DNA of 64,000 bases from Variovorax sp. ZS18.2.2 (GCF_024701975.1 NZ_JANLNM010000001.1:372001-436000); one strand, 5' to 3'. Counted from the stretch's first letter, positions 38,899-47,664 are shown. A program made the numbers and translations. Notes: generated from the letters alone by a model not told the origin.

Positions 38899-38974
38899 GG
38901 GTGCTTAGCTCAGTTGGTAGAGCGGCGCCCTTACAAGGCGTAGGTCGGGGGTTCGAGCCCCTCAGCACCCACCA
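38899..38974 (+). tRNA. tRNA-Val (anticodon TAC)
   Basis: A complete 76-base cloverleaf: acceptor GGGTGCT pairs with AGCACCC, the D-arm is 'AGCTCAGTTGGTAGAGC', the anticodon loop is CTTACAA (anticodon TAC), the T-loop is GTTCGAG, and the 3' CCA is encoded. Confidence 0.98.
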
Positions 38975-38986
38975 CCACCCAGATGC

Positions 38987-39013
38987 AAAGGCGAACACCA
39001 GTTCGCCTTTTTT
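38987..39013 (+). terminator. Terminator after tRNA-Val
   Basis: A perfect stem AAAGGCGAAC / GTTCGCCTTT with loop ACCA runs into a T-rich tail 13 bases after the tRNA. Confidence 0.9.
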
Positions 39014-39051
39014 ATTGCCGTCCGACTTCCGTCGAAAAAGAGTGTTCAAGC

Positions 39052-40968
39052 ATGTTTGATTTCTTCCGCAAGTACAACAAGATCGTCATGATTTTCTTGT
39101 TCTTGCTGATCATTCCCTCGTTCGTGCTCTTCGGCGTCGAACGCTATCAGGGCTCCGGCAGCGACGAGAAGGTTGCCCGCATCGAGGGCCACGACATCAC
39201 GAAGCCCGAGTGGGATGCGCAGCACCGCATCGAGGCGGACCGCATCCGCCAGCAGTCGCCCAACGTCGATCCGACGGTGCTCGACTCCGACGCCTTGCGC
39301 TATGCCACGCTGGAGCGCATGGTCCGCGACCGCGTGCTGGCTGCAGCAGCCTCCAAGGCGAACATGACCGTCTCCGAAGATCGCCTCTCGCGCATCTTCG
39401 CGCAGGACCCGGGCCTTGCATCCTTCCGCACGCCCGACGGCAAGTTCGACCGCGAGACCTTCCTTCGCGTGACGGGCCGCACGCCCGAGCAGTACGAAGC
39501 GCAGGTGCGCGCCGACATGTCCACGCAGCAGGTGCTGCTCGGCGTGTCGGGCACGGCCCTCACGCCGCCCGCGCTGGTGGCCGCCACGGTCAACGCCTTC
39601 TACGACCGCCGCGAAATCCAGGTAGCCCGCTTCGCCCCCGAGAGCTTCGCCTCGAAGGTGACCGTGAGCGATGCCGACATCGAGGCCTACTACAAGGACC
39701 ACACCTCGCAGTTCCAGGCGCCCGAGCAGGCCAACATCGAATACCTCGTGCTCGACCTCGATGCGGCTAAGAAGAACGTCGTCGTCAGCGAAGCCGATCT
39801 CAAGACCTACTACGAAGCGAACAAGGAGCGCTTCGGCACAAAGGAAGAGCGCCGCGCGAGCCACATCCTGATCACCGCGCCGACCAGCATGGCCGCCGCC
39901 GATCGCGAAAAGGCGAAGACCAAGGCCGAGCAACTGCTCGCCGACGTGAAGAAATCGCCGAACACTTTCGCCGACGTAGCGCGCAAGAACTCGCAGGACC
40001 CGGGCTCGGCAGAGAAGGGCGGAGACCTCGATTTCGTCACCAAGGGCGCGATGGTCAAGCCGTTCGAAGACGCGCTGTTCGCGCTGAAGAAGGGCGAGAT
40101 CAGCGGCATCGTCGAAACCGAGTTCGGCTATCACATCATCCATCTCGTCGACATCAAGCCGGCTGTGGTGCCGCCCTTCGAGCAGGTGCGCGCGACCATC
40201 GAAAGCGAAGTCCGCGCCGCGCAGGCCGCGCAGGAGTTCGCGAAGGCCGCCGAGGCCTTCACCGATGCGGTCTACCAGCAGCCCGACAGCCTCAAGCCCG
40301 CCGCGGAAAAGCTCAAGCTCACGATCCAGACCGCGACCAATGTCCCGCGTATCCCCGCGCCGGGTGCCAAGGGTCCGCTGGCCAGCCGCAACTTCCTGAG
40401 CGCGCTGTATGCCAGCGATTCGCTCGAGCGCAAGCAGAACACCGAGGCCATCGAGGTCGGTTCCAGCCAGCTCGCCTCGGGCCGCGTGACGCAGTACACG
40501 CCCGCGCATCCGATTCCGCTGGCCGAGGTCAAGGACAAGATCCGCGCGCAGCTCATCACCGAGCGTGCCGCGGTGCTGGCCAAGACCGAAGGCGAAGCCA
40601 AGCTCGCGGCCTGGACCAACAAGGCGGACGGCGCGACCTTCGCTGCCCCGGTCACGGTCTCGCGCATCGATGCGCAGTCGCAACCCATGCCGGTGATCGA
40701 CGCCGCGCTGCGTGCCGATGCAGCCAAGCTGCCTTCGCTGGTGGGCGTGGACCTGGGCACGCAAGGCTACGTGGTGGTGCGTGTGGCCAAGGTAGTTCCG
40801 CGCACGCCGCCGCCGCCCGAGCAGGCGCAGCAGGAAAGCGCGCAGGTCGGCCAGTCGGTGACCGCGGCCGAGGCCGATGCCTACTACAAGCTGCTGAAGG
40901 AACGCTTCAAGGCCGAGATCCTCGTGCCGAAGCCGGCGGACACGCTGCCTGTCGCATCCGCGCGCTGA
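39052..40968 (+). CDS. ppiD: Periplasmic folding chaperone/peptidyl-prolyl isomerase PpiD
   Basis: The 638-residue protein has a single N-terminal membrane helix (about 11-30) after 'MFDFFRKYNK' and a large periplasmic part. The SurA-like N-terminal helical region (about 40-160) is followed by a parvulin domain (about 265-365): 'RRASHILITAPTSM', 'FADVARKNSQDPGSAEKGGD' and 'LDFVTKGAMVKPFEDALFAL', ending 'ETEFGYHIIHLVDI'. It assists outer-membrane and secreted protein folding near SecYEG. It lies after hupB and tRNA-Val and has its own strong terminator. Confidence 0.96.
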   Translation: MFDFFRKYNKIVMIFLFLLIIPSFVLFGVERYQGSGSDEKVARIEGHDITKPEWDAQHRIEADRIRQQSPNVDPTVLDSDALRYATLERMVRDRVLAAAASKANMTVSEDRLSRIFAQDPGLASFRTPDGKFDRETFLRVTGRTPEQYEAQVRADMSTQQVLLGVSGTALTPPALVAATVNAFYDRREIQVARFAPESFASKVTVSDADIEAYYKDHTSQFQAPEQANIEYLVLDLDAAKKNVVVSEADLKTYYEANKERFGTKEERRASHILITAPTSMAAADREKAKTKAEQLLADVKKSPNTFADVARKNSQDPGSAEKGGDLDFVTKGAMVKPFEDALFALKKGEISGIVETEFGYHIIHLVDIKPAVVPPFEQVRATIESEVRAAQAAQEFAKAAEAFTDAVYQQPDSLKPAAEKLKLTIQTATNVPRIPAPGAKGPLASRNFLSALYASDSLERKQNTEAIEVGSSQLASGRVTQYTPAHPIPLAEVKDKIRAQLITERAAVLAKTEGEAKLAAWTNKADGATFAAPVTVSRIDAQSQPMPVIDAALRADAAKLPSLVGVDLGTQGYVVVRVAKVVPRTPPPPEQAQQESAQVGQSVTAAEADAYYKLLKERFKAEILVPKPADTLPVASAR

Positions 40969-40992
40969 CGCAAGGCGCCGCGCAGAACGAAC

Positions 40993-41022
40993 GCCCGGGT
41001 CGATGACCCGGGCTTTTTTTTT
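40993..41022 (+). terminator. Terminator of ppiD
   Basis: Stem GCCCGGGTC / GACCCGGGC with a three-base loop, then T9, 24 bases past the ppiD stop. Confidence 0.93.
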
Positions 41023-41072
41023 GGTCGCCCGTGGGACAAGCGCCGCTTCCGCTTCTTGCCAGAATCCGACGC

Positions 41073-41747
41073 ATGGGAACCCTCTACCTCGTGCGCCATG
41101 GACAGGCCAGTTTCGGCGCTGCCGACTATGACAACCTGAGCGAACTCGGACACCGGCAGTCTGTGCGCCTGGGCGAGTACTGGCGCGAGCGCGGCATGGC
41201 ATTCGATGCCGTCATCACCGGCACCTTGAAGCGGCATCGCCAGACCTGGGAAGGCATTGCCAAGGGCCTCGGACTGGAACGCGACGATGTGCTGCCGTGG
41301 CCCGGACTCAACGAATACGACAGCGAGGCGGTCATCGCCACGATCCACGAGGGCAAGCTCGAGAAGCCGGATTCGCCCGAGATGTACCGCCATCACTTCC
41401 GCTTGTTGCGCCAGGGCCTGGGCGCCTGGATGCAGGGCAAGACAGCGCCAGTCGGCATGCCTAGCTATGTCGACTTTCTCGCCGGCGTGACGACGGCGCT
41501 GGACCATGTGCGCGACCGGCACCATGGCGCGAAGGTGCTGGTGGTGTCGAGCGGAGGGCCGATCAGTACTGCGGTCGGCCACGTGCTGGGTACGAGCGCA
41601 GAGACGACCATCGAGCTCAACCTGCGCATCCGCAACACCTCGGTGACGGAATTTGCGTTCACGCCGAAGCGCCACATGCTGGTCACCTACAACACGCTGC
41701 CGCATCTCGACGGGCCGGCGTACGAGGATTGGGTCACATACGCCTGA
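41073..41747 (+). CDS. Histidine phosphatase (phosphoglycerate mutase-like) family protein
   Basis: The 224-residue protein starts at ATG 41073 with 'MGTLYLVRHGQASFGAADYD', holding the catalytic RHG motif (His9) of the branch that includes PhoE- and SixA-like phosphatases. 'TGTLKRHRQTWEG' supplies the second active-site Arg/His pair and 'VVSSGGPISTAVG' corresponds to the late catalytic segment, with Ser-Gly-Gly where many members have a second catalytic His. That change may mean altered acid catalysis. The substrate is unknown. Confidence 0.9.
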   Translation: MGTLYLVRHGQASFGAADYDNLSELGHRQSVRLGEYWRERGMAFDAVITGTLKRHRQTWEGIAKGLGLERDDVLPWPGLNEYDSEAVIATIHEGKLEKPDSPEMYRHHFRLLRQGLGAWMQGKTAPVGMPSYVDFLAGVTTALDHVRDRHHGAKVLVVSSGGPISTAVGHVLGTSAETTIELNLRIRNTSVTEFAFTPKRHMLVTYNTLPHLDGPAYEDWVTYA

Positions 41748-41764
41748 TTCGCGCGCGCGCCGCG

Positions 41765-42097
41765 TCAGGCCTGCCAGACGCCGTAGCCGGCCTTGCGCAA
41801 TGCGATGCCGAGGTCGACTTCCATCAGGCGTGCGTCGTCATAGGGCATCGGGTTGTAGCGCTCGTAGAGCGCGGGCAGCAGGCGCAGGCCGAACTCCTGC
41901 ACGAAGCTGTTGGCCTGGATGCCGGCCTTGTGCTTGTCGAAACGGATGTCGGGGTCCAGGCCGGTCATGCCCACATAGACGAAGGGCTTGCCGAGCTGGT
42001 AGTCGGGGTTGGCGCGCCTGAAGCGGCTGCTGTTCCACACGCGATCGTCGAGTTCGACCACATAGACGTGGTGTTTGGCGCGTGGCTTGCGGGGCAT
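41765..42097 (-). CDS. Small GIY-YIG-like protein, 110 aa
   Basis: The protein starts 'MPRKPRAKHHVYVVELDDRV' and continues 'KPFVYVGMTGLDPDIRFDKH'. 'YVVEL' and 'YVGMTG' are spaced like the GIY and YIG motifs of that nuclease fold, followed by an Arg and a His in the positions of catalytic residues. A long C-terminal 'RLLPALYERYNPMPYDDARL' may replace the usual Glu-bearing helix. It could be a degenerate or specialised nuclease. I know of no experimental role. It sits alone between a phosphatase and a membrane-stress gene. Confidence 0.75.
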   Translation of the reverse strand: MPRKPRAKHHVYVVELDDRVWNSSRFRRANPDYQLGKPFVYVGMTGLDPDIRFDKHKAGIQANSFVQEFGLRLLPALYERYNPMPYDDARLMEVDLGIALRKAGYGVWQA

Positions 42098-42148
42098 GGG
42101 GGTCGCGACCTCGCCGCACTGAGCGGCGCTGGCAAGGCCGCGCGGGTA

Positions 42149-42397
42149 TCAGCTCTTGCGCTTGATCAGGCCGTAGAGGATCAGCAGCACGATCGCGCCC
42201 AGCACGGAAGCGATGAAGCCGGCGCCCTGGCCCGCGGTGTACCAGCCCATGGCCTGTCCGACGTAGGTGACGATCAGCGAACCCGCAATGCCGATCAGCG
42301 TGGTGACGATGAAGCCGGCGGAATCGTCGCCCGGCTTGACGGCGCGTGCCACCAGACCCACGACGAACCCGATCAGAATAGTCCAGACGATGCTCAT
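42149..42397 (-). CDS. GlsB/YeaQ/YmgE-family small membrane protein
   Basis: The 82-residue protein has three membrane helices and the family's glycine-zipper look: 'GFVVGLVARAVKPGDDSAGF' and 'TTLIGIAGSLIVTYVGQAMG'. The family is induced by general stress, often under RpoS, and its function is unknown. AAGGAATTTCTTC precedes the ATG at 42397. The 205-base upstream gap shows only GC-rich hairpins. Confidence 0.93.
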   Translation of the reverse strand: MSIVWTILIGFVVGLVARAVKPGDDSAGFIVTTLIGIAGSLIVTYVGQAMGWYTAGQGAGFIASVLGAIVLLILYGLIKRKS

Positions 42398-42602
42398 GAA
42401 GAAATTCCTTTGGTGGTGAAGTGGAAGTGGCGAAAGCCGCGCCCGCCTGCGCGGGCCGCGTCGATGATAGCGGAGCCATGTGAGCGGTCGCACCCGTGGT
42501 CCATATCGGTGCATGTGAACGAGGATTCTTGCCGCAAGGGCGGCGGCGCGGGCGCTGCGGCGTCCTACAGCGGGTGGGCGCATGCAGGGCTATACCGGAT
42601 GC

Positions 42603-43235
42603 ATGCTTGAAAAACTACCCGAAGCCGTCGGCCGCGCATTGCAGGGCGTGCGTGCTGGTCTGGACAACATCGTTTTCAATACGCTGGGCCTCCGCGAAGG
42701 CATGGCGTCGATGGTGCTGACCAGCGTGGCCTTTGCCGACCATGCGCCCATGCCGGCCCGCTACACGGCTGACGGAGAAGGTGTCTCGCCGCCTTTGCAA
42801 TGGACGGGGTTGCCTGCGGGCGTCGCATCGCTGGTGCTGATCGTCGAAGACGCCGACTCGCCCACGCCGAATCCGTTGGTGCTTGCCATCGTGGTCGGCC
42901 TGGGGCCTGAAGACGACAGGTTGGTGGAGGCTGCCATTCCGAGCAGCGACCGGGAAGGCGCCGGTTTGCACGTCGGGCGCAATTCGAGCCTGCAGGCCAC
43001 CTGGCTGCCGCCGGACCCGCCGCCCGGCCACGGCGTGCATCGATACGCCTTCCAACTGTTCGCGCTCGACAGCGTTCCCGTGTTTTCCGAAGAACCAGGG
43101 CGCGACGAGGTGTTCGGCGAATTGCGCGACCACGCCATTGCCAGCGGCCTCTTGATCGGCACCTGCGAGCGATCCGATGGCTCGATCAAGATAGAGGAGG
43201 GCGTTGGCACCTCAGGCCCTCTGGCGGCAGGCTGA
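42603..43235 (+). CDS. YbhB/YbcL (PEBP/Raf kinase inhibitor-like) family protein
   Basis: The 210-residue protein carries PEBP marks: 'VSPPLQWTGLPAGVASLVLI' with 'VEDADSP' (the ligand-pocket Asp and Pro) and 'PPGHGVHRYAFQLFALD' (the His segment). An N-terminal extension of about 37 residues precedes the core. In bacteria these proteins have unknown roles. The start could be ATG 42603 (MLEKLPEA) or ATG 42582; the first gives a more usual N-terminus. Its stop is 76 bases before tRNA-His. Confidence 0.88.
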   Translation: MLEKLPEAVGRALQGVRAGLDNIVFNTLGLREGMASMVLTSVAFADHAPMPARYTADGEGVSPPLQWTGLPAGVASLVLIVEDADSPTPNPLVLAIVVGLGPEDDRLVEAAIPSSDREGAGLHVGRNSSLQATWLPPDPPPGHGVHRYAFQLFALDSVPVFSEEPGRDEVFGELRDHAIASGLLIGTCERSDGSIKIEEGVGTSGPLAAG

Positions 43236-43310
43236 ATGTGAATTTCAAACCACGCCGTTGCCCGGTGAAGCCGAAACGGCGATTTTTGACGCTACAATTG
43301 CGGGCTCTGC

Positions 43311-43387
43311 GGTGGCTGTAGCTCAGCTGGTAGAGTCCCAGATTGTGATTCTGGTCGTCGTGGGTTCGAGTCCCATCAGCCACCCCA
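43311..43387 (+). tRNA. tRNA-His (anticodon GTG)
   Basis: Acceptor GTGGCTG pairs with CAGCCAC, and the extra G-1 (43311) faces discriminator C, as histidine tRNAs require. The anticodon loop TTGTGAT gives GTG, the T-loop is GTTCGAG, and CCA is encoded. Confidence 0.97.
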
Positions 43388-43404
43388 AAAAATATCTCCC
43401 TGTC

Positions 43405-43420
43405 GCTATTGCGCAATAGC
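43405..43420. repeat. 16-base perfect palindrome after tRNA-His
   Basis: GCTATTGCGCAATAGC is its own reverse complement, 17 bases past the tRNA. It may be a processing or protein-binding element; its role is not known. Confidence 0.6.
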
Positions 43421-43434
43421 ATTCAAGGGATTCC

Positions 43435-43460
43435 AACGCCGGGTTTACCCGGCGTTGTCA
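43435..43460 (+). terminator. Probable terminator of the tRNA-His transcript
   Basis: Perfect stem AACGCCGGG / CCCGGCGTT with loop TTTA, then GTCATTT. The T-run is interrupted, so strength is uncertain. Confidence 0.65.
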
Positions 43461-43607
43461 TTTCCGGCGCAGTGTTCGTTGCAGCACTTGCCCGTCGACT
43501 TCTCTCCCCTGTTTTCCCTCGATATACAGAGCCAAAGCGGTCCGCTTTACGTTGCGCGCTGTTGCATTAACCCCATTGGGTGGGCATTTTTTCTGGTGTC
43601 GGGGTGC

Positions 43608-43635
43608 TTGTGACAAATGCAAATTGAATTAAAAT
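43608..43635 (+). promoter_or_regulatory. Putative promoter of the H-NS-like gene
   Basis: TTGTGA (43608-43613), a 16-base spacer and TAAAAT (43630-43635) lie 31 bases upstream of the start, in an AT-rich patch. AGGAG (43653-43657) is the ribosome site. Confidence 0.6.
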
Positions 43636-43666
43636 CCACCCGTTTTCAATTTACAGGAGTCCAACA

Positions 43667-44011
43667 ATGGCTTCGACCCTCGCCGATATCAATTCCCAGA
43701 TCAAGAAGCACGACGAGCAGATTGCTCAATTGCGGAAGCAAGCTGAAGACCTGCGCAACCACGAACGCGCAGGCGTGATCGAGGAGTTGCGCAAGAAGAT
43801 CGCGGAATTCGGTTTGACCGCTTCCGACCTGAAACTCGGCGGCCGCGGTGCAGCCGCCAAACGCAGCGCAGGTGCTGCAGCGCCCAAGGCAGCCGCCAAA
43901 TACCGCGGCCCGACCGGCGAAACCTGGTCTGGTGGCCGTGGCCGCAAGCCGCGCTGGGTGACCGAAGCATTGGCTGCCGGCAAGTCGCTTTCCGATTACG
44001 AGATCAAGTAA
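43667..44011 (+). CDS. H-NS-family nucleoid protein
   Basis: The 114-residue protein has an N-terminal coiled-coil dimerisation part (about 5-55, 'IKKHDEQIAQLRKQAEDLRN'), an Ala/Lys-rich linker and the C-terminal DNA-binding core 'KYRGPTGETWSGGRGRKPRW' with the Arg-Gly-Arg minor-groove hook. This short form is the betaproteobacterial H-NS (Bv3F/MvaT-like role), which silences AT-rich DNA. A promoter and ribosome site are clear, and a strong terminator follows, so it is monocistronic. Confidence 0.95.
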   Translation: MASTLADINSQIKKHDEQIAQLRKQAEDLRNHERAGVIEELRKKIAEFGLTASDLKLGGRGAAAKRSAGAAAPKAAAKYRGPTGETWSGGRGRKPRWVTEALAAGKSLSDYEIK

Positions 44012-44038
44012 GTAGCCCGAATCGCCGAACTTTTATCA

Positions 44039-44070
44039 ATAAAAAAGCCCGCGCATGCGGGCTTTTTTAT
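44039..44070. terminator. Bidirectional terminator
   Basis: Stem AAAAAAGCCCGC / GCGGGCTTTTTT with loop GCAT serves the H-NS-like gene and the convergent quinone oxidoreductase gene. Confidence 0.95.
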
Positions 44071-44092
44071 TGGGCGCTGAAACGAGCTTCGC

Positions 44093-45079
44093 TCAGTTCA
44101 CCATCACGAGTTTTCCTTTGACGCCGCGCGAACCCATGTGCGCATACGCGGCCTTCAATTCGGCCATCGGCATCGTGCTGTCGATCACCGGCTTGATCTT
44201 TCCCTGGCCGTACCACTGCGCCAATTCGGCCATCATCTGTGCATTGGCCTTGGGTTCGCGCCTGGCGAAATCGCCCCAGAACACGCCCACGAGCGAAGCG
44301 CCTTTCAACAGCGTCAGATTCAATGGCAGCGATGGAATGGGGCCCGACGCAAAACCCACCACCAAATAGCGACCGCGCCAGCCAATGGAGCGAAATGCGG
44401 GCTCTGCAAAATCGCCGCCCACGGGGTCGTAAATGACATCCGGGCCCTTGCCGTCGGTTGCGGCCTTGACGGCATCGCGAAAACCGTTGGGCAGAGCGTG
44501 CGTCGTGTAGTTAATCGTGGCGTCGGCGCCAATGGATCGGCAGAGTTCGCATTTCTCGTCGGTGGAGGCGGCTGCAATCACCTTTGCGCCGGCGGCCTTT
44601 GCAATCTGGATGGCCGCAGTTCCCACGCCGCCTGCCGCGCCGAGCACCAGCACGGTTTCACCCGCCTTGAGTTGTGCGCGGTCCATGAGTGCGTGCCATG
44701 AGGTGGCGTAAATCATGATGAACGCGGCCGCGTCGACATGGCCGAAGCCCTCGGGCAGCGGCATGCACAGCGCCGCGGGGGCCAGCGTATGGGTGCCGAA
44801 GCCACCGGTGCCCGACAGGCACGCCACGTTCTGGCCCACCTTCAGGTGCGTCACGCCTTCGCCGACGGCCTGGATGACGCCCGCGTATTCCGATCCGGGA
44901 ACGAAGGGCAGGGGCGGCTTCATCTGGTACTTGTTCTGCACGATCAGCAGGTCGGGGAAGTTCAGGCTGGCGGCCTTGATCTCGATCAGCACCTGCCCCG
45001 GGCCCGGCGTGGGCGTCGGCAGTTCTTTCCAGGTCAGCGCGTCGACGCCAATGGGGTTTTCGCAAAGCCATGCGTGCAT
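44093..45079 (-). CDS. NADPH:quinone oxidoreductase-type zinc-free MDR dehydrogenase
   Basis: The 328-residue medium-chain reductase starts at ATG 45079 (MHAWLCENPIG). 'PGSEYAGVIQAVGEGVT' and the NADPH-binding 'VLVLGAAGGVGTAAIQIAK' are typical of QOR/zeta-crystallin enzymes, and zinc ligands of alcohol dehydrogenases are absent. 'PDVIYDPVGGDFAEPAFRSI' and 'YLVVGFASGPIPSLPLNLTL' follow the group. It would reduce quinones or enoyl-type electrophiles. It diverges from surE. Confidence 0.94.
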   Translation of the reverse strand: MHAWLCENPIGVDALTWKELPTPTPGPGQVLIEIKAASLNFPDLLIVQNKYQMKPPLPFVPGSEYAGVIQAVGEGVTHLKVGQNVACLSGTGGFGTHTLAPAALCMPLPEGFGHVDAAAFIMIYATSWHALMDRAQLKAGETVLVLGAAGGVGTAAIQIAKAAGAKVIAAASTDEKCELCRSIGADATINYTTHALPNGFRDAVKAATDGKGPDVIYDPVGGDFAEPAFRSIGWRGRYLVVGFASGPIPSLPLNLTLLKGASLVGVFWGDFARREPKANAQMMAELAQWYGQGKIKPVIDSTMPMAELKAAYAHMGSRGVKGKLVMVN

Positions 45080-45206
45080 GCTCGGGTCTCCTTCGGATGG
45101 GTAATGTTGAGGCAATGACTGCGGGCATGATAGGGGTCGCGGCGGGGCGTCCTTGTCCCTGCTGCGACGCACCCGACGCCTACAATCCGGTGCACCGAAA
45201 AGCACC

Positions 45207-45965
45207 ATGAAGATACTTATTTCCAATGACGATGGCTTCCAGGCACCGGGCATCGTCGCACTGCACGACGCGCTCAAGGACATTGCCGAAGTCGAGGTGG
45301 TCGCACCCGAACACAACAACAGCGCCAAGTCGAACGCACTGACGCTGGCAGCACCGCTCTACGTGCACAAGGCGCACAACGGCTTTCGCTACGTGACCGG
45401 CACACCGGCCGATTGCGTGCACATCGCGCTCAAGGGCCTGCTCGACTACCGGCCCGACCTCGTGGTCTCCGGCATCAACAACGGCGCCAACATGGGCGAC
45501 GACACCATCTATTCAGGCACCGTCGGCGCGGCCATGGAGGCCTACCTCTTCGGCATTCCGGCCATCGCTTTCTCGCAGATCGAAAAGGGCTGGGCGCATG
45601 TGGATGCTGCCGCGCAAGTCGCGCGTCGTCTGGTGCAGCAGATCGAGCGCGAGAAGATGATCGGCGGTCCCGCCTTCCTGCTCAACGTGAACGTGCCGAA
45701 CCGGCCGTTCGACGAGCTGAAGCCGGTCAAGGTCTGTCGGCTCGGTCGGCGTCACGCCGCGGAGAAGGTCATCACGCAGGACAGCCCACGGGGCGAGACG
45801 ATGTACTGGATCGCCGGCGCGGGCAGCGCCAAGGACAGCGGCGAGGGCACCGACTTCCACGCCACCGCTGCCGGCCACATTGCGCTCACGCCGCTGCAGA
45901 TCGACCTGACCGACCACGCCAACCTGGGCCAATGGCGCGAGACGGTGGCCCGTCTCGGCAATTGA
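45207..45965 (+). CDS. surE: 5'/3'-nucleotidase SurE
   Basis: The 252-residue metal-dependent nucleotidase begins 'MKILISNDDGFQAPG', with the Asp-Asp metal site. 'VVAPEHNNSAKSNALT' holds the key Asn and Ser, and 'VVSGINNGANMGDDTIYSGT' completes the site. It dephosphorylates nucleoside monophosphates in stationary phase. It heads the surE-pcm-nlpD-rpoS operon, in the same order as in enterobacteria; the gap to pcm is one base. Confidence 0.97.
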   Translation: MKILISNDDGFQAPGIVALHDALKDIAEVEVVAPEHNNSAKSNALTLAAPLYVHKAHNGFRYVTGTPADCVHIALKGLLDYRPDLVVSGINNGANMGDDTIYSGTVGAAMEAYLFGIPAIAFSQIEKGWAHVDAAAQVARRLVQQIEREKMIGGPAFLLNVNVPNRPFDELKPVKVCRLGRRHAAEKVITQDSPRGETMYWIAGAGSAKDSGEGTDFHATAAGHIALTPLQIDLTDHANLGQWRETVARLGN

Positions 45966-45966
45966 C

Positions 45967-46740
45967 ATGGCCACGCAACGGCCCAGTTTCCCGGTTCGAC
46001 TGACACCCACCGCTTCGGCAGCCACGCGCGGGCGCATGCCCGCCGTGCCGGCCAAGCCCATGGTGCCATCCACGCCCTCGATGGCTTCTGACGCAGTGCG
46101 TGCCCGCATGGTGCAGAAGCTCGCGGCGCAGGGCATTTCCGATCCGCGCGTGCTGCGCGCGATGGGGGCCGTCGAGCGGCATCGTTTCGTCGACAGCGCG
46201 CTGGTCAACCAGGCGTACGAAGACACCAGCCTGCCGATCGGTCTGGGGCAGACGATTTCCAAGCCGAGCGTCGTGGCCCGCATGATCGAGCTCCTGCTGG
46301 CGGCGCCTGCATTGGCCGGCAAGCCGCAGGACCGGCTCGGCCGCGTGCTCGAGATCGGCACGGGCTGCGGCTACCAGGCCGCGGTGCTGAACCATGTGGC
46401 GACCGAGGTCTACAGCATCGAGCGCCTGCGCGGCCTGCATGAGCGCGCGCGGGCCAATCTGCGGCACTTCCGGCTGGCCACGGTGCACCTGATGCTGGGC
46501 GACGGAATGGTCGGCTACGCCAAGGGCGCACCCTACGCGGGCATCATCGCGGCGGCCGGCGGCGAAGCCGTTCCGGAGGCCTGGATCGAACAACTCGCGG
46601 TCGGCGGGCGCATCGTTGCGCCGACCCATTCGGCCAAGGGCGGACAGGCCCTGGTCGTCATCGACAAGACGGCCCGTGGACTGGAGCGCCTCATTCTTGA
46701 GGCGGTTCACTTTGTCCCCCTAAAATCGGGCATCGCTTGA
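45967..46740 (+). CDS. pcm: Protein-L-isoaspartate O-methyltransferase
   Basis: The 257-residue enzyme repairs isoaspartyl residues with SAM. After a Pro/Ala/Thr-rich extension of about 40 residues come 'MGAVERHRFVDSALVNQAYE', 'DTSLPIGLGQTISKPSVVAR' and the SAM-binding 'VLEIGTGCGYQAAVLNHVA'. 'GDGMVGYAKGAPYAGIIAAA' completes the site. It lies between surE and nlpD, with 11 bases to the next gene. Confidence 0.96.
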   Translation: MATQRPSFPVRLTPTASAATRGRMPAVPAKPMVPSTPSMASDAVRARMVQKLAAQGISDPRVLRAMGAVERHRFVDSALVNQAYEDTSLPIGLGQTISKPSVVARMIELLLAAPALAGKPQDRLGRVLEIGTGCGYQAAVLNHVATEVYSIERLRGLHERARANLRHFRLATVHLMLGDGMVGYAKGAPYAGIIAAAGGEAVPEAWIEQLAVGGRIVAPTHSAKGGQALVVIDKTARGLERLILEAVHFVPLKSGIA

Positions 46741-46751
46741 AGGAATAACAA

Positions 46752-47660
46752 ATGCAGGGTTTTGGCAATCGGAGTTTGTTCGCGGGCATCACGTTGGCCG
46801 TTGTGCTCGTGATCGCGGGCTGCTCCGCACCGCGCGGGCCGGCACCCGTCGAGGACCGCGGCACCATGTCGCGAGCGCCCAGCGCCACGCCGGGTGGTTC
46901 TCCCATCACGGTCGATGCCAACGGCAAACCGCTCCAGGGCATCGAGAACTACGGCAAGCCGGGCTACTACGCCGTGCGACCCGGCGACACGATCCGCCGC
47001 ATCGGCAGCGAGACTGGACAACGCTGGCAGGACATCGCCCGCTGGAACAATCTCGACAACCCCGACCTGATCGAAGTCGGGCAGGTGCTGCGCGTGATTC
47101 CGCCATCGGGTTCGGGCACGGCCGTTGCAACCGCTCCCGCGGCTTCGGGTTCGGAAGGCGCCGTTACCAAGCCAGTCACGCCCCCTCCAGTGATCGCAGC
47201 TGTTCCGGGAGGCAGCACAAGCACACCGGTGAAGCCGGCCGCGCCTGTCACGGCTTCTCCGGCAAGTCCCGGCAGCGGAAGCTCCGGCGACGAAGACCTC
47301 GGCTGGATCTGGCCCGCGAGCGGCTCGCTCATCGCCGGCTTCGACGAAGCCAAGAACAAGGGCTACGACATCAGCGGCAAAGCGGGCGACCCCGTGCTGG
47401 CCGCAGCCGATGGGCGTGTGGTGTATGCCGGTGCGGGCCTGCGCGGCTACGGCAACCTGATCATCCTGAAGCACAACAACACCTACCTCACGGCGTATGC
47501 GCACAACCAAGCGTTGCTCGTGAAGGAAGACCAGTCGGTTCAGAAGGGCCAGAAGATCGCCGAGATGGGCAACAGCGACGCCGATCGCGTGAAGCTGCAT
47601 TTCGAGATCCGCCGCCAGGGCAAGCCCGTCGACCCGTCACGCTACCTGCCCGGCCGGTGA
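46752..47660 (+). CDS. nlpD: NlpD-type lipoprotein with LysM and degenerate M23 domain
   Basis: The 302-residue lipoprotein has the signal '[13 protein letters not shown]' (lipid Cys24), a LysM domain ('[19 protein letters not shown]', about 72-116), a Pro/Ala/Ser linker and a LytM/M23 domain (about 185-300). The zinc ligands are incomplete: 'NKGYDI' lacks the first His and 'KLHFEIR' has Lys for the first of the His pair. As in enterobacterial NlpD, it should activate an amidase (AmiC) at division rather than cut peptidoglycan itself. The main rpoS promoter often lies inside nlpD. Confidence 0.94.
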   Translation: MQGFGNRSLFAGITLAVVLVIAGCSAPRGPAPVEDRGTMSRAPSATPGGSPITVDANGKPLQGIENYGKPGYYAVRPGDTIRRIGSETGQRWQDIARWNNLDNPDLIEVGQVLRVIPPSGSGTAVATAPAASGSEGAVTKPVTPPPVIAAVPGGSTSTPVKPAAPVTASPASPGSGSSGDEDLGWIWPASGSLIAGFDEAKNKGYDISGKAGDPVLAAADGRVVYAGAGLRGYGNLIILKHNNTYLTAYAHNQALLVKEDQSVQKGQKIAEMGNSDADRVKLHFEIRRQGKPVDPSRYLPGR

Positions 47661-47664
47661 TGCC

